Shown here: positions 24,209-32,095 of the stretch, one piece after another
How positions within the stretch are numbered: the first letter of the stretch is position 1
Layout: the number at the start of each line of letters is the position of its first letter
Made by a program: the position numbers and the translations under genes
Notes under the pieces: model-generated
The model's database searches: none
What the model was told of the DNA's origin: nothing
What the model saw: only the letters and a program-made list of their open reading frames with translations
Source of the DNA: Streptomyces erythrochromogenes
Lineage (GTDB): Bacteria > Actinomycetota > Actinomycetes > Streptomycetales > Streptomycetaceae
Direction of reading: 5' to 3'
Assembly: GCF_036170895.1 (NCBI RefSeq)
Contig: NZ_CP108036.1
Coordinates: forward strand, 6,545,501-6,609,500
DNA length: 64,000 bases

Positions 24209-24622
24209 TCAGCTTTCGGCCAGGATGTGGGAGAGCTCCTTGTCGAGGTCGAAGTGCCGGTGCTCGGTCCCGGGTGGAACCGCGGCGTCCGTCCGCTTGA
24301 GGAACGACTCCAGGGCTCGGGCGGGTGCTTCGAGAAGCGCTTCTCCCTCCGGTGAGCTCAGGGCGATGCAGACGACGCCCTGACCGTGACTGCGGGAGGG
24401 CCAGACGCGGACGTCGCCGGTACCGGTGGGCCGGTGGAGACCCTCTGCGAGGAGGTCGCGGGCAAACACCCATTCGACCGTCTCCTCGGCGCCGGTGTGG
24501 AAGGTGGCGTGCACGGCGTAGGGGTCGGCCGTGTCATACCGCAGGCCCGCGGGAACAGGCAGTGAGGACTCGCTCGACACAACGAGGCGCAGGTGCAGCT
24601 CGCAGCTGACCGTGGTGTTCAT
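24209..24622 (-). CDS. ssgB: Sporulation septum-site protein SsgB
   Basis: The protein has 137 residues from ATG 24622. The SsgA-like family pattern is unmistakable (NTTVSCELHLRLVVSSE, YDTADPYAVHATFHTG, VEWVFARDLLAEGL, GDVRVWPS), and the length and sequence fit SsgB as I remember it from S. coelicolor. SsgB marks sporulation septum sites and recruits FtsZ in aerial hyphae, together with SsgA. Its presence ties the organism to sporulating actinomycetes. A longer upstream frame is not used. Confidence 0.95.
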   Translation of the reverse strand: MNTTVSCELHLRLVVSSESSLPVPAGLRYDTADPYAVHATFHTGAEETVEWVFARDLLAEGLHRPTGTGDVRVWPSRSHGQGVVCIALSSPEGEALLEAPARALESFLKRTDAAVPPGTEHRHFDLDKELSHILAES

Positions 24623-24681
24623 AAGCGCCAGGGCCTTTCGCTCAGTGTGCGCTCGGGGATTCGCACGTCGGCGAAATCGAC

Positions 24682-24707
24682 ATGCCACCTACGGTGTCGT
24701 TGTAAAC
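24682..24707 (-). promoter_or_regulatory. Possible stress-sigma-type promoter of ssgB
   Basis: On the minus strand GTTT (24704-24707) is followed after 16 bases by TGGCAT (24682-24687), about 60 bases upstream of ssgB. This partly matches the GTTT-N14-16-GGGTAT pattern of SigB/SigH-type factors. In S. coelicolor, ssgB is reported to depend on SigH. Confidence 0.35.
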
Positions 24708-24786
24708 CCCTCTGACCGTTTTGTGGACCTCTGGGTCCCTCGGACGGCGGATCCAAACCGTCGTTCCCGTGTGCTTCGCGCTCGGG

Positions 24787-24792
24787 TAGATT
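24787..24792 (+). promoter_or_regulatory. -10 element for a leaderless mRNA
   Basis: TAGATT is followed by six bases and ATG 24799. No ribosome binding site is present. Confidence 0.5.
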
Positions 24793-24798
24793 CGACTC

Positions 24799-25269
24799 AT
24801 GAATACGGGGAGTGACCGCGGAACGAACGAGTCCGCTACCGGCGACACCACCACGGAAACCAGCGCGCAGAGCGCCGCGGAGACCGCGGAGGAAACGCCG
24901 CACGTGTCGAAGGCGCCCGCCTTCATCAAGGCCAGCAAGAGCCTGCACCTCAGCTGGCAGGTCGGCGTCTTCATCGTCGGCCTCGCGGTGATCGCCGCCG
25001 GCGTCGCCATGCTCGTCCTGCCCGGCCCCGGCTGGGTCGCGATCTTCGCGGGCCTGGCGATCTGGGCCACCGAGTTCGCCTGGGCCCACCTCGTGCTGCG
25101 CTGGACCAAGCGCAAGGTCACCGAGGCCGCACAGAAGGCGCTCGACCCGAAGGTGCGCCGCCGCAACATCATCCTGACCACCGTCGGCCTCGTCGTCGCG
25201 GGCGCCCTGATCGGCTTCTACCTGTGGAAGTACGGGCTCGTCCTGCCCTGGGACCTCAAGGACCAGTGA
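24799..25269 (+). CDS. PGPGW-motif membrane protein (TIGR02611-like)
   Basis: The 156-residue protein has a polar Thr/Glu-rich N-terminus of about 45 residues, then two or three membrane helices with the signature VLPGPGWVAIFAGLAIW (about 73-89), a basic amphipathic stretch and a last helix (IILTTVGLVVAGALIGFYLW). The family is widespread in actinobacteria with no known function. It is divergent from ssgB and probably leaderless. Confidence 0.86.
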   Translation: MNTGSDRGTNESATGDTTTETSAQSAAETAEETPHVSKAPAFIKASKSLHLSWQVGVFIVGLAVIAAGVAMLVLPGPGWVAIFAGLAIWATEFAWAHLVLRWTKRKVTEAAQKALDPKVRRRNIILTTVGLVVAGALIGFYLWKYGLVLPWDLKDQ

Positions 25270-25296
25270 TGGTCAAAGAGCACCGCTGACATGGGG

Positions 25297-25302
25297 TAAT
25301 GT
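25297..25302 (+). promoter_or_regulatory. -10 element of tRNA-Val(CAC) copy 1
   Basis: TAATGT lies 13 bases before the tRNA. A clear -35 is not visible. Confidence 0.45.
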
Positions 25303-25315
25303 TTGCGGTGCGTCC

Positions 25316-25387
25316 GGGCGATTAGCTCAGTGGGAGAGCACTTCGTTCACACCGAAGGGGTCACTGGTTCGAACCCAGTATCGCCCA
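25316..25387 (+). tRNA. tRNA-Val(CAC), copy 1
   Basis: Acceptor GGGCGAT/ATCGCCC, D-arm TAGCTCAGTGGGAGAGC, anticodon arm CTTCGTTCACACCGAAG (CAC) and T-arm GGTTCGAACCC make a complete cloverleaf. CCA is not encoded. It has its own promoter and terminator. Confidence 0.96.
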
Positions 25388-25393
25388 CCCGGA

Positions 25394-25438
25394 CCAGGGG
25401 CCCGGAGACATTCACCGTCTCCGGGCCCCTGGCGTTTT
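25394..25438 (+). terminator. Terminator of tRNA-Val(CAC) copy 1
   Basis: CCAGGGGCCCGGAGAC at 25394-25409 pairs with GTCTCCGGGCCCCTGG at 25417-25432, followed by CGTTTT. Confidence 0.88.
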
Positions 25439-25446
25439 CGCCGCCC

Positions 25447-27798
25447 CTAGCGCAGCCGCCCGATCGCCGCACGCAGCCTGCGCGCGTCCCGCAGCCGCTT
25501 CTCGTACGTCGCACCCACCGCCAGCAGCAGCACCCCCGCCAGGGCCGGCGGCACCCAGCGCGGCAGCGCCCCCGCGACCTGCACCACGTACGGGGCCAGC
25601 TCGTGCACCGCCACCGCCGCCAGCACCGCGCCGCCCAGCAGGAGCGGAGCCTGGAGCCGCCGGTGCGCACCCGCCAGGGTCACCGCCAGCGCGGCCGCCC
25701 CCAGCAGCAGCGGGCGCACCCAGTCCGCGTCGCCCCAGGCCGCCAGCAGGCTCGGCACCAGCGTCGCCGCCAGCCCCGGCCCGTACGCCGTCCAGGACGA
25801 GGCCTCCGCGTCCCGGCGGCGCCGCAGGAAGCCCACCGCGAGCGCGGGCACCGTGACCGGCAGCGTGTACGCCTCCGGCGCCGTCACCCCGGCCTCCGCC
25901 AGCCGCACCCACGTCGCCGCCACGAACAGCGCACCCGCCGCCCAACCCAGCACCCGCCGCTCCGGCCGCACCGCGGCCCCCGCGCAGACCACCCCGGCCA
26001 GCGCCAGGGCCAGGGCCAGCGTCCCGGGCCGCCCCGCGGACAGCACCAGCGCCAGGACACCCGACACGGCCGCCGCGATCTCGGCCGGCAGCCGTACGGC
26101 GCCCAGCCGCGGCCCGAGCGCCGCCACGAGCGCCGGGACCGCCAGGACCGGCAGCGCCCACCAGGCCACCGCCAGGTCCGTCACCGCGGACGCGGCCACC
26201 AGCAGCCCCGTCGCGTAACCGACCGCGCACACCGCGGCCCCCGACCGGACCCACCGCGCGGCGGGCCCGTACGCCGCTCCCGCCGCACAGCCCGCGCCCA
26301 GCAGGCCCCAGACCGCGAAGGTCGCCGCGCGGCCGTCCAGCGCGCCCAGGGACACGTTCGCGGCCCCCGCCAGCGCGCACACCGCCGCCGCGATCCCGGC
26401 CCCCCGCGCCGGCGGGCGCAGGGCGAGGACCCCGGCCGCCCCCGTCACCGGGAGCTGCACCGCGAACACCGCCGCCACCGGGAACCCGAGCAGCACCGGC
26501 GCCGTGAACAGACCCGCCCAGCCCAGGACCACCGCCAGCACCCCGGGCTCCGGCCGCGCCGACACCCGCGACAGCCACCAGGCCGCCCCCGCCGTCATCA
26601 GCAGCGCGACCGCGGCCGCCGCCCCCGGAGCGTACGGATCCGCCGCCGGGGTCGTCACCGCCCACACCTCCTCCAGCACCCGCAGCCGCGCCACCAGCAC
26701 CGCCGCCACGGCCGCGCCGGCCGTCAGCGCGCCCAGGGCGCCCACCACCGCACCGGCGAGGACCGCCCCGCGCCGGACCGCCTCCGGCAGCGCGGGCACC
26801 CGTACCGCCGCCAGCAGCGGCAGGCCCACCAGCAGGTGCGCCACCACCGCCCAGCCCGGTTCAAGCTCCGGCCGGGCCACGCCGCCGACGGCCGCCACCG
26901 CCGCCACGGCGCCCACCAGCGCCGCGGCCCAGGCCCGCGGCTCCCGCCAGGCGGCCGCCACACCCAGGGCCGCGCCGGCCAGCAGCAGCGCCGCCGGAGC
27001 CAGGGCCTGCCCCGCCGAGCCCGCCGACCACGACTGCGCCGCGCCGACCAGCAGCGCGGCCGAGCCCAGCACCGCCGCCGGGACCGCCGCCGCACGGACC
27101 CGCAGCGCCAGCGCCGCGTCCAGTGCCGCCGTCACCAGCAGCGCCCAGCCGAGACCCAGCGCACCCGCATCCCCGGCGACCGCCGCCAGCGGCAGCGGCA
27201 GCTGCGCGGCGAGCACCGCCGCAGGCAGCGGCAGCCGCAGCGTCCGCAGCGCCGCCCCGTACCCGGCCCACACCGCCGCCAGCACCGCCGCCGCGCCCGC
27301 CGCGTACCCGGTGCCGTCGGCGTCCGGCATGCCGACCGCGTACAACGCGTACGCGTCCAGCACCGTCAGCAGCAGCCCCACGGCGGCCACCGACTCCGCC
27401 GTCGAACGCAGCCCGCGGCGCACCAGCGGCACGGGTGCGGCCAGAGCCGCCGCCGTCACCACGGCCAGCACCGCCGAGCGCCCGGCGATCCCCATCGAGC
27501 CCCAGCTGACCAGAGTGAACGCCAGCGCGGCCACGGCCAGCAGCACCGCGCCCAGGGCGAGCAGCACGTTCTGCGCACTGGGGGCCGAAGCCTCCTTCGC
27601 GGGCCCTGAGGGGCCGGCGGACCAGGAGGGCGAGCCGGAAGCGGCGGGTCCCCAGCGGACAACCGCCGTGCCCGACTGCTGGAGCAGGCGCAGCAGCCAG
27701 TCCCGGCGGGCCAGCAAGTGCAGGCGCCGGGCATCGAGTTGGGCCAGCTCACGGTCGATGAGCGCCAGCTCTTCGGCCGGCGGCAGAGGGGAGTTCAT
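25447..27798 (-). CDS. Very large polytopic membrane protein (SCO7613 C-terminal-domain type)
   Basis: The 783-residue protein starts at ATG 27798. Residues 1-45 form a charged helical segment (PPAEELALIDRELAQLDARRLHLLARRDWLLRLL). About 20 hydrophobic helices, extremely rich in Ala, Val, Leu and Gly, occupy the rest. This resembles the actinobacterial family annotated as SCO7613 C-terminal domain-containing membrane protein, with unknown function. The tRNA-Val genes on both sides are on the opposite strand. Confidence 0.86.
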   Translation of the reverse strand: MNSPLPPAEELALIDRELAQLDARRLHLLARRDWLLRLLQQSGTAVVRWGPAASGSPSWSAGPSGPAKEASAPSAQNVLLALGAVLLAVAALAFTLVSWGSMGIAGRSAVLAVVTAAALAAPVPLVRRGLRSTAESVAAVGLLLTVLDAYALYAVGMPDADGTGYAAGAAAVLAAVWAGYGAALRTLRLPLPAAVLAAQLPLPLAAVAGDAGALGLGWALLVTAALDAALALRVRAAAVPAAVLGSAALLVGAAQSWSAGSAGQALAPAALLLAGAALGVAAAWREPRAWAAALVGAVAAVAAVGGVARPELEPGWAVVAHLLVGLPLLAAVRVPALPEAVRRGAVLAGAVVGALGALTAGAAVAAVLVARLRVLEEVWAVTTPAADPYAPGAAAAVALLMTAGAAWWLSRVSARPEPGVLAVVLGWAGLFTAPVLLGFPVAAVFAVQLPVTGAAGVLALRPPARGAGIAAAVCALAGAANVSLGALDGRAATFAVWGLLGAGCAAGAAYGPAARWVRSGAAVCAVGYATGLLVAASAVTDLAVAWWALPVLAVPALVAALGPRLGAVRLPAEIAAAVSGVLALVLSAGRPGTLALALALAGVVCAGAAVRPERRVLGWAAGALFVAATWVRLAEAGVTAPEAYTLPVTVPALAVGFLRRRRDAEASSWTAYGPGLAATLVPSLLAAWGDADWVRPLLLGAAALAVTLAGAHRRLQAPLLLGGAVLAAVAVHELAPYVVQVAGALPRWVPPALAGVLLLAVGATYEKRLRDARRLRAAIGRLR

Positions 27799-27895
27799 AT
27801 GCGGAGTGTGGCGCCCGTCACCCGGTCAGGACATGGGCGGGGGTACTCAAATACGTACTGAGTACCGCCGGGCGGCCCCCGGCCGGGGAAGCGGT

Positions 27896-27924
27896 TTGAA
27901 CCAGCCCCGAGGCTTCTGTATTGT
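27896..27924 (+). promoter_or_regulatory. Promoter of tRNA-Val(CAC) copy 2
   Basis: TTGAAC at 27896-27901 and TATTGT at 27919-27924 with a 17-base spacer form one of the best housekeeping-type promoters in the window, 13 bases before the tRNA. Confidence 0.75.
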
Positions 27925-27937
27925 TCAGTGCGTTCCC

Positions 27938-28009
27938 GGGCGATTAGCTCAGCGGGAGAGCACTTCGTTCACACCGAAGGGGTCACTGGTTCGATCCCAG
28001 TATCGCCCA
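27938..28009 (+). tRNA. tRNA-Val(CAC), copy 2
   Basis: It is nearly identical to copy 1, differing in the D-loop (GCGGG for GTGGG) and the T-loop (TTCGATCCC for TTCGAACCC). The anticodon is CAC and CCA is not encoded. Confidence 0.96.
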
Positions 28010-28017
28010 CCGGGTCA

Positions 28018-28046
28018 GGCCGGTCCGTCGATGACGGACCGGCCTT
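28018..28046 (+). terminator. Terminator of tRNA-Val(CAC) copy 2
   Basis: GGCCGGTCCGTC at 28018-28029 pairs with GACGGACCGGCC at 28033-28044, followed by TT. It may also stop transcripts of the convergent exonuclease gene. Confidence 0.8.
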
Positions 28047-28071
28047 CCGCATGTCCGGTCCCCCTGCCCGG

Positions 28072-28797
28072 CTACGCCGCCGCCGACAGGTCCGGCCGCA
28101 GCGGCCAGTGCGGGTCCACCGCCTCCGGGGTCCCCTGCCGCGCGAACCACGCCTGGAGGCCCCGCGCCTGCGCCGCGTGCCACACGGCCTGGAGCGTGTG
28201 CAGTTCGGCCGGCGTCAGCCGCTCCAGTCGCGAGGCGAACCGGCGGCCCACCGCCCGTACGAGCTCCAGCGAGGCCAGCGCGTCCGCCGCCGCGTCGTGC
28301 GCGCCCTCCAGCTCGATCCCGTAGTGCGCGCACAGGTCCGTCAGCGTCCGGCGGCCCTTGCGGTACCGGTCCAGGTGCTTGTCCAGCACCCGCGGGTCCA
28401 GCACCGTCAGCGGCCGGTTGTCCAGGTACCGCGACAGCGACGACGCCCGGTGCCGGCGCAACTCCCGGTCCAGCAGCGTCAGGTCGAACGGCGCGTTCAT
28501 CACCACCACCGGCCGGCCCGCGACCTGCTGCTCCCCGAGCGCGCGGGCTATCTCCTCCACCACCGGCGCCGGCCAGCGCCCGTGGCGCTGCAGGTGCTCG
28601 TCGGTGAGGCCGTGCACTTCCGTCGCGCCCGCGGGCACCGGAACGCCGGGATTGACCAGCCAGCGCGTCGTGCGGACCCGGCCGCCCGCGCACTCCTGCA
28701 CGATGAGCGCGGCGGACACGATCCGGTCCTGCTCCACGTCCACCCCGGTGGTCTCCGTGTCGAATGCGGCCAGCGGGCCCTCATACCAGCGTGTCAT
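28072..28797 (-). CDS. DnaQ-like 3'-5' exonuclease
   Basis: The protein has 241 residues from ATG 28797, with GGAG upstream. The DEDD exonuclease motifs are present: Exo I FDTETTGVDVEQD (about 11), Exo II in VMNAPFDLTLLDREL (about 99) and Exo III HDAAADALASL (about 167). It degrades single-stranded DNA or RNA 3' ends, either as a polymerase proofreading-type subunit or as a stand-alone nuclease. The last 70 residues carry no further domain I know. Confidence 0.91.
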   Translation of the reverse strand: MTRWYEGPLAAFDTETTGVDVEQDRIVSAALIVQECAGGRVRTTRWLVNPGVPVPAGATEVHGLTDEHLQRHGRWPAPVVEEIARALGEQQVAGRPVVVMNAPFDLTLLDRELRRHRASSLSRYLDNRPLTVLDPRVLDKHLDRYRKGRRTLTDLCAHYGIELEGAHDAAADALASLELVRAVGRRFASRLERLTPAELHTLQAVWHAAQARGLQAWFARQGTPEAVDPHWPLRPDLSAAA

Positions 28798-29019
28798 GGC
28801 GAACTCCTCGTCCCCGGTCGGCAGTTGGGGTGCAGCCGGGCGCCGCCGCCTCGGAACGTGCCGCCCCTGCCCGAATCGGTGATACCCGGGCTGTTTGTTC
28901 CGTACGCCGTTTGCGGCGACCCGGGTGCGGAGACAACAACCTTGGGGGACCGTACACATGACCGGTCGTCACCCACCCACCCACCGAAGGCAGAGCCCGG
29001 AAGGCATGGGGAGCCGGCC
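28798..29019. other. Divergent intergenic region
   Basis: This 222-base stretch separates the exonuclease gene from the DUF4365-like gene. No RNA gene or clear promoter was identified. Confidence 0.3.
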
Positions 29020-29634
29020 ATGGCGCTCGCACAGCCCGAACCGGGCGGGGTGCTGGCGGGGCAGATCGATCCGCGGACCGGAACCGGTACGGACACACCG
29101 GACGGGACGCGGGCCGTACCGCTGCGCGGCACACTCGCCACCACCGCCTGCATGGAGACCCTCCAGGTGGGATACCTGCACGCCGTCGCCGCCGCGGCCG
29201 GCTGCTCGCTGTCCCAGCCCTTCCCCGACAACGGCGTCGACTGGCACGTCAGCCACGGCGCCCCCGAGCACGTCGTCGACGACGAGGTCACCCTCAAGGT
29301 GCAGTTGAAGGCGACCTACCAGGTACCGCCCCGGCCGCCCGGGCCCACCTTCGCCTTCACCCTCGACAACGAGCACCTGGTGAAACTGGCCCGCACCCCG
29401 GTCGCCGTCCACAAGATCCTCGTCGTGATGCTCGTCCCGCGGGAGCGCGACCAGTGGCTCGCCGCCGGACACGACCGGCTCGACCTGCGGCACTGCTGCT
29501 ACTGGACCAATCTCGCCGGACACCCCGTGACCGGCCGGCGCCGGACCACCGTACGGATCCCGACCGCGCGGATCTTCGACGACCGGGCGCTGTGCGAGAT
29601 CATGACCCGGGTCGGGTCGGGAGGGACACCCTGA
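29020..29634 (+). CDS. DUF4365-like protein, possible PD-(D/E)xK nuclease fold
   Basis: The protein has 204 residues from ATG 29020, with GGGGAG seven bases upstream. After a polar 30-residue lead, residues 45-195 match the DUF4365 pattern: METLQVGYLHAVAAAAGC, NGVDWHV (Asp about 72), LKVQLKATYQVP (Gln-x-Lys about 94-96) and a Trp/Tyr-rich end (LRHCCYWTNLAGHP). The D...QxK spacing recalls variant PD-(D/E)xK nucleases; this is an inference. It overlaps the next gene by one base, so the two form a coupled pair. Confidence 0.75.
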   Translation: MALAQPEPGGVLAGQIDPRTGTGTDTPDGTRAVPLRGTLATTACMETLQVGYLHAVAAAAGCSLSQPFPDNGVDWHVSHGAPEHVVDDEVTLKVQLKATYQVPPRPPGPTFAFTLDNEHLVKLARTPVAVHKILVVMLVPRERDQWLAAGHDRLDLRHCCYWTNLAGHPVTGRRRTTVRIPTARIFDDRALCEIMTRVGSGGTP

Positions 29635-30872
29635 TGCACTGGCACCCGTCGAACCTCGAACCACTGCTGCCCCCGGACCACGGCCGGCCCGGGCACTTCC
29701 CGGACTTCCCGCACTCCTCCGCAGCCCCCGATCCCGCGCAGGTCGACCCCGCCGTGCTCGGCGCGCTGCTGCACCGGCACGGCTGGCTGCGCCGGGGCGG
29801 GGCCGCCGGCCGGTACGGGCGCTGGACACCGCCCGGGTACGCCGGCACCAGCGTGCTCGTCCCCGAGAACAGGGCCTTCCCCGACTGCGCCGACCTGCTG
29901 GAGGAGGCGCTCACCGCCCTCTCGCGCAGCACGCTGCCGTCCGCACGGGAGGTGCTCTACGGGCTGAGCGTGCCCAGTGACGAGATCCGCTGGGAGCGGG
30001 AGGTCCCGCCGGGGGCGTACGGGCTGGAGGGCGAGGCCGCCTGGACCGTGCAGGAGCAACTGCGCTCGGCCGCCCGGCAACTGCTGCTGGCGGGGGCGCT
30101 CGCGGCGCGGGCGCGGGCCGGCTACTACGGCGCCCGCCACCGGGCCCAGGCCGAACGGGTCCTGGACGCCGTCCTGGTGGGGCCGCAGCCGGGCGGGCGG
30201 CGGCTGAGCGCGTACGTTCCGGTGGACGGCGGGCGGGGCACCGTGACGCGGCTGCACCACGCGCTGCACGCGGCCCGCGAGGCCGTCGACTACCAGCGGG
30301 CCACCGGCGGCATGGAGGCCTTCGACGCCGCGGTGGCGGCCGGGGTCAGCCGGGAGCTCGCCGAGGCGCTCATCGCGCTGGTGCGCGGCTCGGAGGGCGC
30401 GCGCGTCGCGCTGGCCTGGGCGCCCGCGGCGGGGGTGCCGGCGGGCTGCGCGGCCCGGCCGGAGCCGGTGGAGTTCTCCCCGGGCGACCTGCCCGTGCTG
30501 CGGGAGGCCGCGGCGCGCTACACGCGCGACGAGCCGGCCGTGCAGGTGCGCGTCGCGGGGGCGGTGGTCCGGATGCGGCGCTCGGCCCCGGGCGGCGGGG
30601 GCACGGTCCGGCTGCGGGTCCTCGCCGGGGCGGAGGTCCCGTACGTACGGGCCGCCCTCGACGAGGAGGCGTACCGGGTGGCGGGACACGCGCACCTGGT
30701 GGGCCTGCCGATCCGGATCAGCGGACGGCTCCAGCGCCGGGGCGGCTTCCGCCGGCTCACCGACGCCACGGACGTGAGCCCCGTCCCACTGGACGAGGTC
30801 GAGCGGGACCGCCTCATGAAGTCCCTGGACGAGTCCTTCGACCCGGCGGACGTCTTGCCGTCGGACGACTGA
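29634..30872 (+). CDS. Unknown 412-residue partner of the DUF4365-like protein
   Basis: ATG 29634 overlaps the stop of the preceding gene (TGATG). The product is soluble. Residues 1-75 are Pro/His-rich with LGALLHRHGWLRRGG; 75-180 are helical (LLEEALTALSRSTLPSAREVLYGL, VQEQLRSAARQLLLAGALAARAR); 200-275 have an ARG/HAL-rich stretch; 300-400 look like beta strands (VQVRVAGAVVRMRRS, PIRISGRLQRRGGFRRLTDATDV). It ends acidic. I recognise no family. Its 3' end overlaps the convergent GNAT gene by 59 bases. Confidence 0.8.
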   Translation: MHWHPSNLEPLLPPDHGRPGHFPDFPHSSAAPDPAQVDPAVLGALLHRHGWLRRGGAAGRYGRWTPPGYAGTSVLVPENRAFPDCADLLEEALTALSRSTLPSAREVLYGLSVPSDEIRWEREVPPGAYGLEGEAAWTVQEQLRSAARQLLLAGALAARARAGYYGARHRAQAERVLDAVLVGPQPGGRRLSAYVPVDGGRGTVTRLHHALHAAREAVDYQRATGGMEAFDAAVAAGVSRELAEALIALVRGSEGARVALAWAPAAGVPAGCAARPEPVEFSPGDLPVLREAAARYTRDEPAVQVRVAGAVVRMRRSAPGGGGTVRLRVLAGAEVPYVRAALDEEAYRVAGHAHLVGLPIRISGRLQRRGGFRRLTDATDVSPVPLDEVERDRLMKSLDESFDPADVLPSDD

Positions 30873-31338
30873 AGGACGCCATGACCAGGCCCGGGGCGGG
30901 GGAGAAGTCGGCGCCGCGGACGAAGCCGAGCGCCTCGTAGAGGCGGACTGCGGGGGTGTTGGCGGCCCCCGTGGTGACCTGGACGGGGCGGCCGGGGAAG
31001 AGCTCGGCCAGGGCGTGGCGCAGCAGCAGGGAGGCGACGCCCCGGCGGAAGAAGGCCGGGGCCACGCAGAGCCGGTCGATGCCGATGCCGCCGTCGGGCT
31101 CCTCCTCCCAGGCGAGGAAGCCGGCCAGCTCGCCGCCCTCGGCGACGGCGCCGACCCAGCGCAGGTCCTGCGCGCGCAGCTCCGGGAGGCTCTCGCGGAG
31201 CGCCGGGATGCCGTCGAAGCCGATGAGCTCCGCCTCGACCGCGTACGCGGCCCGGCCGATCCGGTGCACGGCGGCCGCGGTGGCGTCGTCGCTCAGGTCG
31301 AGCGTGCGTAGGTGCGGGCGTATGTGCGGGCTCGGCAC
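30814..31338 (-). CDS. GNAT-family N-acetyltransferase
   Basis: The protein has 174 residues from GTG 31338, with GGAGGG seven bases upstream; a longer start at 31371 lacks this. Motif A is clear (IGIDRLCVAPAFFRRGVASLLLRHAL, about 86-111), followed by NTPAVRLYEALGF. The C-terminal basic tail (TARRPPGRRTRPGTS) is encoded within the overlap with the convergent unknown gene and may not be functionally important. Confidence 0.86.
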   Translation of the reverse strand: MPSPHIRPHLRTLDLSDDATAAAVHRIGRAAYAVEAELIGFDGIPALRESLPELRAQDLRWVGAVAEGGELAGFLAWEEEPDGGIGIDRLCVAPAFFRRGVASLLLRHALAELFPGRPVQVTTGAANTPAVRLYEALGFVRGADFSPAPGLVMASFSRPTARRPPGRRTRPGTS

Positions 31339-31405
31339 AGGGGTCCCTCCGTGGGCTGGGGCGGCCCCCACGCTACCGCCGGCTTCCGGCGGCGGACCCG
31401 GAATT

Positions 31406-31449
31406 TCCGCTGCGCGTCCGCTGCCCGTCCGCTGCCCGTCCGCTGCGCG
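31406..31449. repeat. Four tandem 11-base units
   Basis: TCCGCTGCSCG repeats four times without gaps (31406, 31417, 31428, 31439). The same unit recurs at the junction of the following 104-base copies. Confidence 0.8.
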
Positions 31450-31648
31450 GTGCGTGACGGGGCTTCGGGGCGGGGCGGTGCGCCTGCGCTGCGCGTGACG
31501 GTTCGGGCCGTGAGCCGGGGCTTCGGGGTGTGGCGGTGCGCGTCCGCTGCGCGGTGCGTGACGGGGCTTCGGGGTGGGGCGGTGCGCCTGCGCTGCGCGT
31601 GACGGTTCGGGCCGTGAGCCGGGGCTTCGGGGTGGGGCGGTGCCCCTC
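31441..31648. repeat. Tandem duplication, 104-base period
   Basis: 31441-31544 and 31545-31648 are nearly identical; both begin CGCTGCGCGGTGCGTGACGG and include GGTTCGGGCCGTGAGCCGGG. I see only a few substitutions. Within each copy the shorter motif GGGGCTTCGGGG appears twice. Confidence 0.82.
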
Positions 31649-31649
31649 C

Positions 31650-31872
31650 GGGGCGTCTCCTCGGCTCGCGAACCCTGTGCCGGATCGGCCCCCTGGTCGG
31701 CGCTGGGTTCGCTCGGCCTGCGGGGACGCCCCGGAGTGTCCCCACCCCACGGGCCGTCTCCGCCTGTGAGCCCGGGCCCACTCCGGGATCTCCCCGCAGG
31801 CCGAGCGAACCCACCCCTGACCAGCGGACCGGCTCGGCACGGGGTTCGCGAGCCGAGGAGAGATCCCGGGGG
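31650..31872. repeat. Long inverted repeat
   Basis: The left arm, about 31650-31738, and the right arm, about 31779-31872, are reverse complements over most of their length. Shared blocks include CTCCTCGGCTCGCGAACCC and GGGTTCGCTCGGCCTGCGGGG. The 40-base centre is unrelated. It could form a large cruciform or RNA hairpin. Confidence 0.8.
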
Positions 31873-32041
31873 GACCCCGCGCCACGCCCCGCCTGCGGAT
31901 GCCCGTGCCGAGCGGTGCCAGTGCCCGGTAGCGGGGGCCGTGCGTCCGGGTCCGGCTCGGGTGGGCGGTGCCCGAGCCGTCGGGAGGGGGTCCGGGCCGG
32001 GCCGGGGAGGAACCGTTTAGCGGCGCAGCCACTCGGCTCGG

Positions 32042-32047
32042 TACGAT
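32042..32047 (+). promoter_or_regulatory. -10 element of thrS
   Basis: TACGAT lies 48 bases before the thrS start. A clear -35 at 16-18 bases is not visible. Confidence 0.4.
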
Positions 32048-32095
32048 TCAGGCGCGCAGCGTTCGCTCGCGCATCCCCTGAGTCAGGAGAGACCG

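Larger units (their letters stand above)
31339..32095. other. 757-base repeat-rich intergenic region upstream of thrS
   Basis: No open frame here has a ribosome binding site or family resemblance. The region holds four 11-base tandem units, two 104-base tandem copies and a long inverted repeat, all listed separately, and ends in the thrS promoter area. I found no T-box specifier or T-box sequence. Confidence 0.6.

Noticed and set aside
25303..27609. 768-residue plus-strand open frame
   Set aside because: It is the shadow of the 783-residue membrane protein on the minus strand, runs through the tRNA-Val gene, and is a low-complexity Arg/Pro/His/Gln-rich string with no domain.
31530..31769. 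Open frames across the repeats upstream of thrS
   Set aside because: They consist of repeated units (repeating RVRCAVRDGASG-type strings) without ribosome binding sites, as expected from tandem DNA repeats.
31873..32095. T-box leader for thrS
   Set aside because: No T-box sequence or Thr specifier loop could be recognised.
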